The notes under the pieces are model-generated. The model worked only from the letters and a program-made list of their open reading frames with translations. It was not told the DNA's origin and ran no database searches. Shown one piece after another: positions 27,036 to 35,514 of a stretch of 41,700 bases of DNA. Location: assembly GCF_001043915.1 (NCBI RefSeq), contig NZ_LABX01000134.1:1-41700 (forward strand), written 5' to 3'. The position numbers were made by a program, and so were the translations under genes. This DNA is from Methylobacterium aquaticum. GTDB lineage: Bacteria > Pseudomonadota > Alphaproteobacteria > Rhizobiales > Beijerinckiaceae. How positions within the stretch are numbered: position 1 is the first letter of the stretch; the number at the start of each line of letters is the position of its first letter.

Positions 27036-28654
27036 GGCTGCCGCCTCACCCGGCCTTCGACATCCTGCGTTTCGCGGAGGATCAGCCCGGGCCCACCCGG
27101 CGCTGGCTCGTCCGGCTCGTCCTGGCGCTGACGCGCCCGGGCGAGACCTGGGAGGTCGTCCGGGCGCTCCTCGCCGGCAAGCGCGTGCGGGCGCGCGACC
27201 GCGCCGCGATCCTCTGGGGCCACCGCCACGCCCTGGTGCCAGCGCCGCTCCCGGCCGGCGGCGACGAGGCGGGCCTGAGCCTGCGCGTTGCGACCCCGGC
27301 CGAGATCGTCTCCGGCGGCGCCGGCTCGGCCGCCATCGTCGTGCTGACGGCCCCGGGCCACCGGCTCGTCCCGGGGGCGGCCAACGCCATCGCCGCAGCC
27401 TTCGCGGCCGATCCCGGCCTCGGCGCCCTCTACGGCGATGCCGTGGTGCTGGGGCGCCGGGGCGAGCCGCGGCTTCCGGTTTTGCGCCCGGCCTTCGATG
27501 CCGATTATCTGCTCGCGGCCGACACGGTCGGCCCCGTGGTCGCATTCCGCCGGACGGTGCTCGACCGGCTCGGGCTCGATCCCGCCCTGCCGGGCGCCGA
27601 GGCCGCCGACCTGCTGCTGCGGCTCGCCGCCGAGACCCCGGACGCCATCCGCCACCTGCCGCGCCTCCTCTCGACCTGGTCGCCCTTCGCGGCTGCACCG
27701 CCCGAAGGCTGGGCGGCGTCACGCCGGGCGCTCGCCGAACGCCACCTCGCCGGGACCGGCCGGGTCGAGGCGTCGGGGGGCCTCCTCACCTTGCGTCGCG
27801 ACCTGCCCGCGCCGCCGCTCGCCAGCCTCATCATCCCGACCCGCGACCGGGTCGAACTGCTGCAAGCCTGCATCGAGAGCATCCGCGCCCAAACCGATTG
27901 GCCGTCCCTGGAGATCATCGTCTGCGACAACGACAGCCGCCATCCGCGCACGCTCGCCTATCTCCACCGGCTGGCAGGGGAGGGGGTGCGGGTGCTGCCC
28001 TGCCCCGGCCCGTTCAACTTTGCGGCGATGAACAATCGGGCCGCCGCGCAGGCGCGCGGGGGGCTCCTGGTCTTCGTCAACAACGACGTGGTGGCGGACC
28101 GGCCCGACTGGCTGCGACGGATGGCCGAGGAGGCCCTGCGGCCGGAGATCGGCGCGGTCGGCGCGAAGCTCCTCGATGTGCGGGAGCGGATCCAGCATGG
28201 CGGCATCGTGCTTGGCACCGGCGGCCTCGTCACTCATGGCCACCGCCACTTCCCCGGCACAGCGCCCGGCTATCTTGCGTCGTTGCGGGCGACGCACCGG
28301 GTCTCGGCGGTGACCGCGGCATGCCTGGCCGTGGAGGCGGAGAAGTTCCGAGCGGTCGGCGGCTTCGACGCCGCGGCCTTCGCGGTCGATTTCAACGACG
28401 TCGATCTCTGCCTGCGCCTGGAGGCGGCGGGATACCGGACCCTGCTCGTGCCGGGCGCGGTGCTGTATCACCACGAGGCGGCGAGCCGGCGCTGGAACCC
28501 GGAGGCTCGCCGTCGCCACGAGGCCGAGGTCGCGGCGTTGCGGGCGCGCTGGGGCGAGCGCCTGGAGGCCGATCCCTGGTACCACCCGGGCTTCGATCCG
28601 CGGGTGGGGACGTATGTGCGGCAAAGGGCATGGGAGGGGGCGAAGGCGCGGTGA
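27032..28654 (+). CDS. Two-domain family 2 glycosyltransferase (second of tandem pair)
   Basis: A 540-residue paralogue of the preceding gene. The C-terminal GT2 domain (about 265-510) has ASLIIPTRDRVELLQACIES, IIVCDNDSRHP, GPFNFAAMNNRAA, LLVFVNNDVVADRPDWL, AVGAKLLDVRERIQHGGIVL and FAVDFNDVDLCLRLEAAGY, aligning almost block by block with the first copy. The N-terminal GT-like part is more decayed than in the first copy (LYGDAVVLGRRGEPRLPV in place of the acidic motif) and may only be structural. The ATG at 27032 overlaps the upstream TGA (ATGA) and has GGGGAGGAG before it. The two enzymes probably add successive sugars to one glycan; no polymerase, flippase or sugar-nucleotide gene is adjacent. 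Confidence 0.85.
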   Translation: MRLPPHPAFDILRFAEDQPGPTRRWLVRLVLALTRPGETWEVVRALLAGKRVRARDRAAILWGHRHALVPAPLPAGGDEAGLSLRVATPAEIVSGGAGSAAIVVLTAPGHRLVPGAANAIAAAFAADPGLGALYGDAVVLGRRGEPRLPVLRPAFDADYLLAADTVGPVVAFRRTVLDRLGLDPALPGAEAADLLLRLAAETPDAIRHLPRLLSTWSPFAAAPPEGWAASRRALAERHLAGTGRVEASGGLLTLRRDLPAPPLASLIIPTRDRVELLQACIESIRAQTDWPSLEIIVCDNDSRHPRTLAYLHRLAGEGVRVLPCPGPFNFAAMNNRAAAQARGGLLVFVNNDVVADRPDWLRRMAEEALRPEIGAVGAKLLDVRERIQHGGIVLGTGGLVTHGHRHFPGTAPGYLASLRATHRVSAVTAACLAVEAEKFRAVGGFDAAAFAVDFNDVDLCLRLEAAGYRTLLVPGAVLYHHEAASRRWNPEARRRHEAEVAALRARWGERLEADPWYHPGFDPRVGTYVRQRAWEGAKAR

Positions 28655-28672
28655 CGCGGTCGCCGCTGGTCA

Positions 28673-28796
28673 TACCAACGGCCGAAGACGCTGACGCATC
28701 CGGCCGTTGACGCCATCTCGAATTTTCGATGCCAAGCCAGAGACTTGGCGAAAATTCGCGAACGGCACCAAAAGTCGTTTCCAACGACCGTCGGTA
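28673..28796. repeat. 124-bp nested palindromic intergenic repeat
   Basis: The ends are imperfect inverted copies (taccaacggccg at 28673-28684, cgaccgtcggta at 28785-28796). Inside are a hairpin acggccg/cggccgt (28678-28684 and 28701-28707) and a larger one at 28719-28758 in which cgaattttcg plus gccaag pair with cttggcgaaaattcg. I recall this composite sequence as a dispersed intergenic element in Methylobacterium. It fills most of the gap between the convergent glycosyltransferase and purC genes, so it may help to end both transcripts. Confidence 0.6.
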
Positions 28797-28820
28797 CCAC
28801 TCAGCACCCATAACGACGAC

Positions 28821-28848
28821 GGGGCCGCCCCCTCCCGGAAGCGGCCCC
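28821..28848. terminator. GC hairpin at the 3' side of purC
   Basis: ggggccgc (28821-28828) and gcggcccc (28841-28848) form an 8-bp perfect stem with a 12-base loop, 34 bases past the purC stop. No T-run follows on either strand, so the terminator role is tentative. Confidence 0.4.
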
Positions 28849-28881
28849 GCGTCAATCTCCATCCGGCGTCAGCCGGCGGCG

Positions 28882-29676
28882 TCACTGCACCAGGCGCGGC
28901 CCGCCGGTCTGCACCTTCTCGTTCTCGCCCAGGATGCCGAGGCGGCGCGCCACCTCGGTATAGGCTTCGATCAGGCCGCCGAGATCCTTGCGGAAGCGGT
29001 CCTTGTCGAGCTTGTCCTGGCTCTTGATGTCCCAGAGGCGGCAGGAATCCGGCGAGATCTCGTCGGCGACGACGATCCGCATCATGTCGCCTTCCCAGAG
29101 CCGGCCGGTCTCCATCTTGAAGTCGACGAGGCGGATGCCGACGCCGAGGAAGAGCCCCGACATGAAATCGTTGACCCGGATGGCCAGCGCCATGATGTCG
29201 TCGATCTCCTGCGGCGTCGCCCAGCCGAAGGCGGTGATGTGCTCCTCCGACACCATCGGGTCGTTGAGCTGGTCGTTCTTGTAATAGAACTCGATGATCG
29301 AGCGCGGGAGCTGGGTGCCCTCCTCCAGGCCCAGCCGCGTCGCCAGCGAGCCGGCCGCCACGTTGCGCACCACCACCTCGAGGGGGATGATCTCGACCTC
29401 GCGGATCAGCTGCTCGCGCATGTTGAGCCGGCGGATGAAGTGCGTCGGCACGCCGATGTCGTTGAGGTGCTGAAACACGAATTCCGAGATCCGGTTGTTC
29501 AGCACGCCCTTGCCGTCGATCACCTCGTGCTTCTTGGCGTTGAAGGCGGTCGCGTCGTCCTTGAAATGCTGGATGAGCGTGCCGGGCTCGGGACCCTCGT
29601 AGAGGACCTTCGCCTTGCCCTCGTAGATGCGACGGCGGCGATTCATAGGCGTGTACCGTGGTTTGAGGAAGTCCAT
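28882..29676 (-). CDS. purC: SAICAR synthase (phosphoribosylaminoimidazole-succinocarboxamide synthase)
   Basis: PurC joins aspartate to CAIR with ATP in purine synthesis. The 264-residue protein has [19 protein letters not shown], the ATP-site segment [53 protein letters not shown] and the signature [13 protein letters not shown]. The ATG at 29676 ([15 protein letters not shown]) is preferred because AGGAG lies about 11 bases before it; the ATG at 29646 has no ribosome site. It is a single gene, with the pur genes that often follow (purS, purQ) absent here. Confidence 0.97.
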   Translation of the reverse strand: MDFLKPRYTPMNRRRRIYEGKAKVLYEGPEPGTLIQHFKDDATAFNAKKHEVIDGKGVLNNRISEFVFQHLNDIGVPTHFIRRLNMREQLIREVEIIPLEVVVRNVAAGSLATRLGLEEGTQLPRSIIEFYYKNDQLNDPMVSEEHITAFGWATPQEIDDIMALAIRVNDFMSGLFLGVGIRLVDFKMETGRLWEGDMMRIVVADEISPDSCRLWDIKSQDKLDKDRFRKDLGGLIEAYTEVARRLGILGENEKVQTGGPRLVQ

Positions 29677-30031
29677 GGGGCCGAGGCTCCTGACGACGTG
29701 TGGGACCCGCGGCGCGGCGACCTCTGACGCAAGGAGGTCGGGCCGGGGGATGCGTCGCTCCGGGCGTCCCGACGGCCGGGAATAAATTACCCGAACGGCG
29801 AAGGCAGCACAATGCGTTAGCCGGTGCGCCGGGGTGAGCCCGGACGCCGCTGCGGTGAATTGCGGTCGTTGGTCGCGCCCATATGCGCGTCCCGGGACGA
29901 CGATGCAAGCGTGGCGGGAGGGGGCGGCATGTCGCGGGCGAGGGGATCCGCGCCTCGACGGCGGCCTCTGGCCTGACCTAAGCTGCCCGCACGAGCCGCG
30001 GCGAACGCGCGGCCTTCCGGGAGGGGTGACG
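29677..30031. promoter_or_regulatory. Divergent region between purC and the aldolase gene
   Basis: A 355-base region without a credible gene. An AT-rich island aataaattac at 29781-29790 stands out; read on the minus strand, TTGTGC and TAATTT are 17 bases apart and could be a weak purC promoter. A small cctc/gagg hairpin lies at about 29721-29738. The aldolase gene has GGGAGGGG ahead of its ATG. Confidence 0.35.
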
Positions 30032-30829
30032 ATGGCGGAACGGGCGATGGCGGAACGCGGCGGGGCTGTCGCCGCGCTGGCGGCGCGACTCCGCGAGGGC
30101 AGACCCCTGATCACGGCCTGGTGCGGCATTCCCGAGCCTTCGGTCGCCGGGCTCCTCGCCGCCGAGGCGTTCGACACCGTGACGCTCGACATGCAGCACG
30201 GCGCCCACGACTTCGACAGCATCAGCCGCACCGTGGCCCTCGTCGCGGCCCGCGGCAAGCCGACGCTGGCGCGGGTGCCGGTCGGCGGCTTTTCGACCGT
30301 GTCGCGCCTGCTCGATGCCGGCATCTCGGGCATCATCGCCCCGATGGTCAACACCGTGGAGGATGCCAAGCGCTTTGCGGCCCTCGCCAAGTACCCGCCC
30401 CTCGGCGAGCGGAGCTGGGGCCCGGCTCCGGCCCTGATGCTGTCGGGTCTGTCCCCCGAGACCTACCTCAAGGAGGCCAACGGCTTCTGCCAGACCCTGG
30501 CGATGATCGAAACCAAGGAGGCGCTCGCCGCCCTCGACGACATCCTGGCGGTGGACGGGATCGACGGCATCTTCATCGGGCCGTCCGATCTCTCGATCGC
30601 CCTGTCGAACGGAGCCGGTCTCGATCCCGAGGGCGCGGCAGTGCGCGATGCGCTCAAGCACGCCATGGCGCGCACCCGCGCCGCGGGCAAGCGGATCGGG
30701 ATCTATTCCCTGTCCGGTCCGCGCACCCGCGAGCTGATCGCCGAAGGCTTCGACCTGATCGCGCTGTCGGGCGATTCCGCCCTGCTGCGGGCCGGTGCCG
30801 CCGCCGCGCTGAAGGAGGCGCGCGCTTAA
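30032..30829 (+). CDS. HpcH/HpaI family class II aldolase
   Basis: A metal-dependent aldolase of 265 residues that cleaves or forms 2-keto-3-deoxy acids or similar pyruvate aldols. Motifs: [11 protein letters not shown] with His56 as the likely base, [37 protein letters not shown] with metal ligand Glu160, and [14 protein letters not shown] with Asp186. This is the layout of HpaI, RhmA and GarL, so the physiological substrate cannot be told from sequence. The ATG at 30032 follows GGGAGGGG. It is divergent from purC and convergent with the carboxylesterase gene. Confidence 0.92.
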   Translation: MAERAMAERGGAVAALAARLREGRPLITAWCGIPEPSVAGLLAAEAFDTVTLDMQHGAHDFDSISRTVALVAARGKPTLARVPVGGFSTVSRLLDAGISGIIAPMVNTVEDAKRFAALAKYPPLGERSWGPAPALMLSGLSPETYLKEANGFCQTLAMIETKEALAALDDILAVDGIDGIFIGPSDLSIALSNGAGLDPEGAAVRDALKHAMARTRAAGKRIGIYSLSGPRTRELIAEGFDLIALSGDSALLRAGAAAALKEARA

Positions 30830-30912
30830 AGCAGGGTTGCCGCGCGCTTCGCAGCCCGGTTCCTCGTTGGTGCACCCTTCGCCGAACCGGTGACTGCGGC
30901 GGCGCAGGCTTC

Positions 30913-31593
30913 TTAAGCCGGCCTGGCCGCCCGGGCGAAGCCGGCGGCGAGGAACCGGCCGGCATGGTGCAGAGCGCCGTCGTCGATGCCGTGACCGATC
31001 CCGGCCGAGAGGTGCCACTCCGCCGGCACGTCGGCGGTGGCGAGGGCCTCGGCCGAGAGGAACATCGCGTCGACCGGTATCACCTCGTCCTGATCGCCAT
31101 GGGCGAGCAGGATCGGCGGGACCGAGCGGACCTGAGGCGCCAGGCTCTCCGGTCCCCGGCCCTCCTCCATCACCAGCATGCCGGACAGCCCGACCACCGC
31201 CGCGACCGGCCTTTCTCGCCGCAAGGCGACATGCAGGGCCATCATGCAGCCCTGGCTGAAGCCGACGAGCCCGAGCTGATGCGGCCTGAGTCCGAGCGCT
31301 GCCAGCTCCGCATCCAGGAAGGCGTCGAGCGTCGGGCCCGCCCGGTTCACGCCGCGCCAGCGCTCGTGCGGATCGCGGAAAGTGAGGGAGAACCATTGCC
31401 GGCCGAAGCCCTGGATGCAGGGCTCGGGCGCGTGCGGCGCCACGAAGGCGGCCTCGGGCAGGAGCGGCTGCCATTCCTGCGCGAGGTCGATCAGGTCGTT
31501 GCCGTCGGCGCCGAAGCCGTGCAGCAGGACGACGAGCTGACGTGGTCGGGTGCCTGAGCGGGGCATCAGGCGCGGGCCGGTGAGGATCGGCAT
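30913..31593 (-). CDS. Phospholipase/carboxylesterase family alpha/beta hydrolase
   Basis: A 226-residue serine hydrolase of the carboxylesterase/thioesterase-like family (PF02230 type). It shows VVLLHGFGADGNDL (oxyanion region), APEPCIQGFGRQWF, the nucleophile elbow LVGFSQGCMMAL with Ser113, LLAHGDQDEVIPV with Asp169 and AGIGHGIDDG with His201; the triad is complete. There is no signal peptide, so it is cytoplasmic and would act on short acyl esters or lysophospholipids. It lies directly downstream of alkA on the same strand, but the 32-bp tandem repeat separates them. Confidence 0.9.
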   Translation of the reverse strand: MPILTGPRLMPRSGTRPRQLVVLLHGFGADGNDLIDLAQEWQPLLPEAAFVAPHAPEPCIQGFGRQWFSLTFRDPHERWRGVNRAGPTLDAFLDAELAALGLRPHQLGLVGFSQGCMMALHVALRRERPVAAVVGLSGMLVMEEGRGPESLAPQVRSVPPILLAHGDQDEVIPVDAMFLSAEALATADVPAEWHLSAGIGHGIDDGALHHAGRFLAAGFARAARPA

Positions 31594-31620
31594 CGGGTCT
31601 CGGGCTCCGTCGGTCGGGGA

Positions 31621-31738
31621 GAAAGAGGCGCGCCGTCGCGCGAACTCATCGTGAAGGAGCCGCGCCGTCGCGCGAACGCCTCATGAAGGAGGCGCGCCGT
31701 CGCGCGAACTCTTCACGAAAGAGGCGCGCCGTCGCGCG
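31621..31738. repeat. 32-bp tandem repeat array overlapping the alkA 3' end
   Basis: Three 32-base units begin at 31621, 31653 and 31685, and a fourth partial unit begins at 31717. All share gaa(a/g)gagscgcgccgtcgcg followed by a cgaac-type tail. Each unit carries a short dyad gcgcg/cgcgc. The fourth unit is inside the coding end of alkA and includes its last codons, while the stop codon at 31713-31715 falls in unit 3. So the array seems to have grown outward from the gene tail. It fills nearly the whole gap between alkA and the carboxylesterase gene. Confidence 0.9.
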
Positions 31739-32411
31739 CCTTGGCCACCCGGTAATAGGCCCACAGCACCATGGCGGCGACCCCGCGCCAGGGGCGCCAC
31801 GCTTCGGCCCGGGCGGTCAGGGCCGCGGCTTTCGGCCGGGTCTCCAGCCCCTCGGCGAGGCGCGCCGCCTCCTGGAGGGCGAGATCGCCGGCCGGGAAGG
31901 CGTCCGGGTGGCCGAGGCAGAACAGCAAATAGACGTCGGCCGTCCAGGGACCGATGCCGTGGACCGCCACCAGAAGGCGGTGCGCCGCGTCGGCCGGGAG
32001 CGCGTGCAGGGTCTCGAGGGGCAGGGCGCCGCTGATGACGGCGTCCGCCGCCGCCCGCAGGGCGCGGATCTTCGGCGCCGACAATCCGGCCGCGCGCAGA
32101 ATCTCGTCCGGCGCGGCCGTCAGGGCCTCCGCGGTGAGGTCCGGCACGCTCGCGGTCAGCCGGCCCCAGATCGCCGCCGCGCTGGCGGTGGAGATCTGCT
32201 GTCCCACCACGATGCCAGCCAGACCCTCGAATCCGGCCGCGCGCTTGCGCAAGACCGGGTGCGCGCCCTCCGCCACCAGCCGCGCCATCACCGGATCGAG
32301 GGCCGCCAGCGCCGCCATGCCCTCGCGCAAGGCAGCCTCGGAGTCGAGGAGCGGGCCGGTGACGCCAGCCTCCGGCGGGCGTATGGCAGGAGGAGTCGTT
32401 GTCGTCCGCAT
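31713..32411 (-). CDS. DNA-3-methyladenine glycosylase II (AlkA/HhH-GPD family)
   Basis: A base-excision repair glycosylase that removes alkylated purines. The 232-residue protein lacks the N-terminal TBP-like domain of E. coli AlkA and is the short bacterial form. It has AGIVVGQQISTASAAAIW (66-82), APKIRALRAAADAV, the helix-hairpin-helix VAVHGIGPWTADVYLLF (149-163) and FPAGDLALQ with catalytic Asp176. The C-terminus WAYYRVAKARDGAPLS runs into the tandem repeat. The ATG at 32411 (MRTTTTPP) has GAGGAG about 13 bases upstream; the first ~25 residues are not conserved, so a later start is possible. It is divergent from gluQRS with only six bases between the start codons. Confidence 0.92.
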   Translation of the reverse strand: MRTTTTPPAIRPPEAGVTGPLLDSEAALREGMAALAALDPVMARLVAEGAHPVLRKRAAGFEGLAGIVVGQQISTASAAAIWGRLTASVPDLTAEALTAAPDEILRAAGLSAPKIRALRAAADAVISGALPLETLHALPADAAHRLLVAVHGIGPWTADVYLLFCLGHPDAFPAGDLALQEAARLAEGLETRPKAAALTARAEAWRPWRGVAAMVLWAYYRVAKARDGAPLS

Positions 32412-32417
32412 CCCGCC

Positions 32418-33242
32418 GTGCCGTCTCCTCGCCTGCGCTTCGCCCCGAGCCCGAACGGGCGCCTGCATCTCGGCCACGCCTATTCGGCCTTCCTCAACGC
32501 GGAGATCGCCAAGGCGCTTCACGGCGACCTGTGGCTGCGCATCGAGGACATCGACCCGCTTCGCTGCCGGCCGGAATGGGCCGACGCCCTGACCGCCGAC
32601 CTCGCCTGGCTCGGGCTGGCCTTCCCGGAGCCGGTCTGGCGCCAGTCGGCCCGGATGTCCACCTACCGCGCCGCCCTCGACGACCTCCGGGCACGGAACC
32701 TGGTCTATCCCTGCCCGTGCACCCGCCGGGAGATTCAGGCGGCGGGTGGCGAGGGCCGCGACCCCGACGGGGCGCCGCTCTATCCCGGCACCTGCCGCGG
32801 CCGGCCGGTGCCCGACGCTCCCCATGCCTGGCGCCTCGACATGGCGCGGGCGCTGGACCTCTGCCCGGGACCGTTCGCCTACACCGCCTTCGCGCCGGGC
32901 GAGCCCGACATCGTCCGCACCGCCGATCCGGCCCGCTGGGGCGACGCCGTGCTCGGCCGCAAGGACGTTCCGACCAGCTACCACCTCGCCGTAGTGCTCG
33001 ACGACGCCGCGCAAGGGATCACCCATGTGGTCCGCGGCCAGGATCTGGAAGCCGCGACCGACCTGCACGTCCTGCTCCAGCGCCTGCTCGGCCTGCCGAC
33101 CCCCCGCTACCATCACCACGGGCTGATCCGGGATGCGGCGGGAGAGAAGCTGTCGAAGAGCCTGCGGTCGGAGGCGCTGGCGGCATTGCGCGAGCGCGGG
33201 GCGACTCCGCAGGAGGTGCGGGCGCGGCTCGGATTCGCCTGA
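32418..33242 (+). CDS. gluQ: Glutamyl-Q tRNA(Asp) synthetase
   Basis: GluQRS charges glutamate onto the queuosine base at position 34 of tRNA-Asp. The 274-residue protein has the catalytic core of glutamyl-tRNA synthetase without the anticodon-binding domain: RFAPSPNGRLHLGHAYSA with HLGH at 17-20, LRIEDIDPLRCRP, the zinc ligands in YPCPCTRREI and YPGTCRG, DVPTSYHLAVVLDDA, THVVRGQDLEAATDLH and KLSKS at 244-248. The only in-frame start before the conserved core is GTG at 32418; a GGAGGAG about 22 bases upstream is too far to be a normal ribosome site, so a leaderless start or a weak site is likely. Confidence 0.94.
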   Translation: MPSPRLRFAPSPNGRLHLGHAYSAFLNAEIAKALHGDLWLRIEDIDPLRCRPEWADALTADLAWLGLAFPEPVWRQSARMSTYRAALDDLRARNLVYPCPCTRREIQAAGGEGRDPDGAPLYPGTCRGRPVPDAPHAWRLDMARALDLCPGPFAYTAFAPGEPDIVRTADPARWGDAVLGRKDVPTSYHLAVVLDDAAQGITHVVRGQDLEAATDLHVLLQRLLGLPTPRYHHHGLIRDAAGEKLSKSLRSEALAALRERGATPQEVRARLGFA

Positions 33243-33352
33243 GGATCGGGCCGCCGCACGGGGGCCGTGACCAGGATCCGGCTTGATCGGCGGCGATCCG
33301 GGACAGCGCGCCTCCCGTCCCCGCGTGGGAGACGGGGCCCGCGCGGTTGGCC

Positions 33353-34798
33353 TCACTGAATCAGCCGAGCGACCCTGAGCGCCTGATCGAACATCGCGTT
33401 CAGCGCGGCCGTGATGTCCGCCGGCGCATTGGCGGTGCGGAAGTAACCCGGCGAGGCGCAGGCCTGGAGCGGCGTCGCCAGCGTCGGGCTGAAGCCGTTC
33501 ACCCGGTTGTTCTCCCACGCGATGCCGCCGCCCTTATCGACGAAGCTGATCTGGTTATAGGGAATGTAGAGGATCGAGATCGTCGCGCCGGCGGATTTCA
33601 GCGCGTCGCAGTTCTTGGGGTCGATCTGCGACGGCTGCGAGCCGTCCCACCAGGCGTTGCCATAGCCCGCGAACTTCGACGGGTTTCCCGGATAGGCGTA
33701 CTTGCCGTTGCTCGACGTGTAATAGTGCTGCCCGTTCTGCATCCCGTCGGTGACCAGGAACACGAAGGGCCTGCGGTTCGTGCTGGTGGACCCGTCCCCG
33801 AAGCCGTTCAGGCCGACGATCCCCTTCATCTGCGGGAAGGCGACCTCGAAATGGGTGCCGCCCGCACCGGTGCCGGTTGTCGGATCGCCAGGGGAGTAGA
33901 GCTGCGTCGTGCCGGTATCGAGCAGGTTGGTGAAGGCGAGCGGCCAGTTGCTCGAGCATTGGGCCATCGTCTTCAAGGTGGTGAGGTCGCCGGAGAGTGC
34001 GGCGAGGGTCGCCAATTGGTTGATGAACGGATAGATGCCGATCCGGTACTGGTTCGACACCGCCTGGTTCGACGCCCGCTGGAGCAGGGCGCAGACGGCG
34101 TTGTTCACGGCGTCCGACCGCAGCTGGATCTTGCCGGCCGCCAGGCCCCAGCCGGCATAGCCCGGAAAGTGGCATGCGAACTGGCAGCCCTGCTGGTAGT
34201 CGGAATACATGTCGTTGTTGACGCTGGCGAGCTGGCTCATGCCCGCCGGGGTCGAGGGCAGGCCCATCGAGCCCGACACGTCGACCATCAGGTAGAAGTC
34301 GAGATAGCTCGGCAGATCGACCGACGCCGTGGCGGTGTTGGACACCGTGGTGGTCGGCACCAGGAAGAGCTTCGAGAAGCTGTTCTGGATCGTCGCCGTG
34401 TAGGTGATGGTGGCGGTGATCGTCTGACCGTTGATTTTCACGTCCGGCGTCTGGAGCGTCGGGGTGGCCAGGGGCACGTTGCCGGCATTGACGTTGAAGG
34501 TGTTGACCGCCTGCGTCTTGCCCGCCGCGATGGCGGCATCCCGGACCCCGCTCTGACCGGAGTTGTTGGCGACATACATCTTGGCGGTCACGACCGCGGC
34601 GAGCGCCGCCGCGTCCGCCGCCCGGTCGAGCCGTGACCGGTCGGTGACGGCGACGCCGTAATCGATCCCGAGCCCGATGAGGCCGACGATCGGGAGCAGG
34701 CAGAGCCCGAACAGCATGTTGATGCTGCCGTCACGGGACCGGAGCAGGCACGCCGCCGCCGCGGCGAACCGGGAGGTACAGTTCAGAAGCCGGGACAT
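33353..34798 (-). CDS. TadG-like pilus-assembly protein with von Willebrand A domain
   Basis: A 481-residue envelope protein of the Tad (Flp pilus) type. The N-terminal TadE/G-like anchor reads SRDGSINMLFGLCLLPIVGL, with the helix followed by GIDYGVAVTDRSRLDRAADA. After a beta-rich segment, a VWA domain starts with the metal-site motif DVSGS (173-177) and continues with FVFLVTDGMQNGQ. Paired cysteines (QGCQFACHF) may form a disulphide outside the membrane. It is the last of three co-directional genes; its ATG lies within the end of the preceding one (16-base overlap). Tad ATPase, secretin and pilin genes are absent, so this is probably an outlying pseudopilin-like cluster. Confidence 0.88.
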   Translation of the reverse strand: MSRLLNCTSRFAAAAACLLRSRDGSINMLFGLCLLPIVGLIGLGIDYGVAVTDRSRLDRAADAAALAAVVTAKMYVANNSGQSGVRDAAIAAGKTQAVNTFNVNAGNVPLATPTLQTPDVKINGQTITATITYTATIQNSFSKLFLVPTTTVSNTATASVDLPSYLDFYLMVDVSGSMGLPSTPAGMSQLASVNNDMYSDYQQGCQFACHFPGYAGWGLAAGKIQLRSDAVNNAVCALLQRASNQAVSNQYRIGIYPFINQLATLAALSGDLTTLKTMAQCSSNWPLAFTNLLDTGTTQLYSPGDPTTGTGAGGTHFEVAFPQMKGIVGLNGFGDGSTSTNRRPFVFLVTDGMQNGQHYYTSSNGKYAYPGNPSKFAGYGNAWWDGSQPSQIDPKNCDALKSAGATISILYIPYNQISFVDKGGGIAWENNRVNGFSPTLATPLQACASPGYFRTANAPADITAALNAMFDQALRVARLIQ

Positions 34799-35514
34799 TT
34801 CGTGGCGATTCCGTCGTTGCCGTTCGTGTCGAAGTTGATGAGCGAGGCGTAGCGCGGCTGGACGTAAGCCGAGCGGGCGATCTGGATCGAAGGAAGGTAG
34901 CTGGCTCCGAAGGTCGGCTTGAACGTGAACATGACGTCGATCACGACCATCGAAGCCGGCCCGAACAGGGACCGCGGCAGCGTTGCCCGGTTCGGCGGCG
35001 CCGTGTTCGATGCCGCGATCTGCGGCACGACGCAGGGTCGGTAGGCCGGCCCGCCAGCCGGCTGGCTCGTGCCGCTGCTGGTCCAGACGACGTTGGCGAC
35101 ATAGCACGCCGAGAGGTCGCTGCTGTCGGTGCAGGTGTTCGAGATCTTCGTGAACTGGATGCTGGCATAGTTGATCGTGATGACTTGCCACCACTGCTTG
35201 CTCTGCCGCTTGCCCTCGGGCATCAGGTACGGGAACAGCACGAGGGCCGAGTCGAAGCTGAAGTGCAGGTCGCCGGCATTGACGGTGGCGACGGTCGTGC
35301 TGCCGTCACTGGGCGGCTTGGTCTGCGAGATCATCTGGCTGATCGACCGCACCACCAGTTCGACCTTGCGCACCGCGTTGATGTAGGCGACGACCTGGAT
35401 CCCTCCGAGCATGATCGTCAGGAGGACCGGCAGCATCATGGCGAATTCGATCGCCGCGATGCCGTCCTCGGCCGAGCGGAAGCGCCGGATCCTGGCTGTG
35501 ACGCCGGCTCGCAT
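34783..35514 (-). CDS. TadE-like protein
   Basis: A 243-residue protein with a TadE-type N-terminus (RFRSAEDGIAAIEFAMMLPV, then LLTIMLGGIQVVAYINAVRK). The Glu in AAIEFAMMLP is the family's conserved position after the processing-type glycine. The large extracytoplasmic part has four cysteines (NTCTDSSDLSACYV, PCVV, TKCPGF). It starts at the ATG at 35514, whose first base is shared with the TGA of the gene before it (TGATG), a sign of tight translational coupling. Likely a minor pseudopilin of the Tad system. Confidence 0.85.
   Translation of the reverse strand: MRAGVTARIRRFRSAEDGIAAIEFAMMLPVLLTIMLGGIQVVAYINAVRKVELVVRSISQMISQTKPPSDGSTTVATVNAGDLHFSFDSALVLFPYLMPEGKRQSKQWWQVITINYASIQFTKISNTCTDSSDLSACYVANVVWTSSGTSQPAGGPAYRPCVVPQIAASNTAPPNRATLPRSLFGPASMVVIDVMFTFKPTFGASYLPSIQIARSAYVQPRYASLINFDTNGNDGIATKCPGF

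Noticed and set aside
31621..31738. CRISPR array
   Set aside because: The 32-base units are contiguous with no unique spacers and one end is coding sequence; no cas genes are present.
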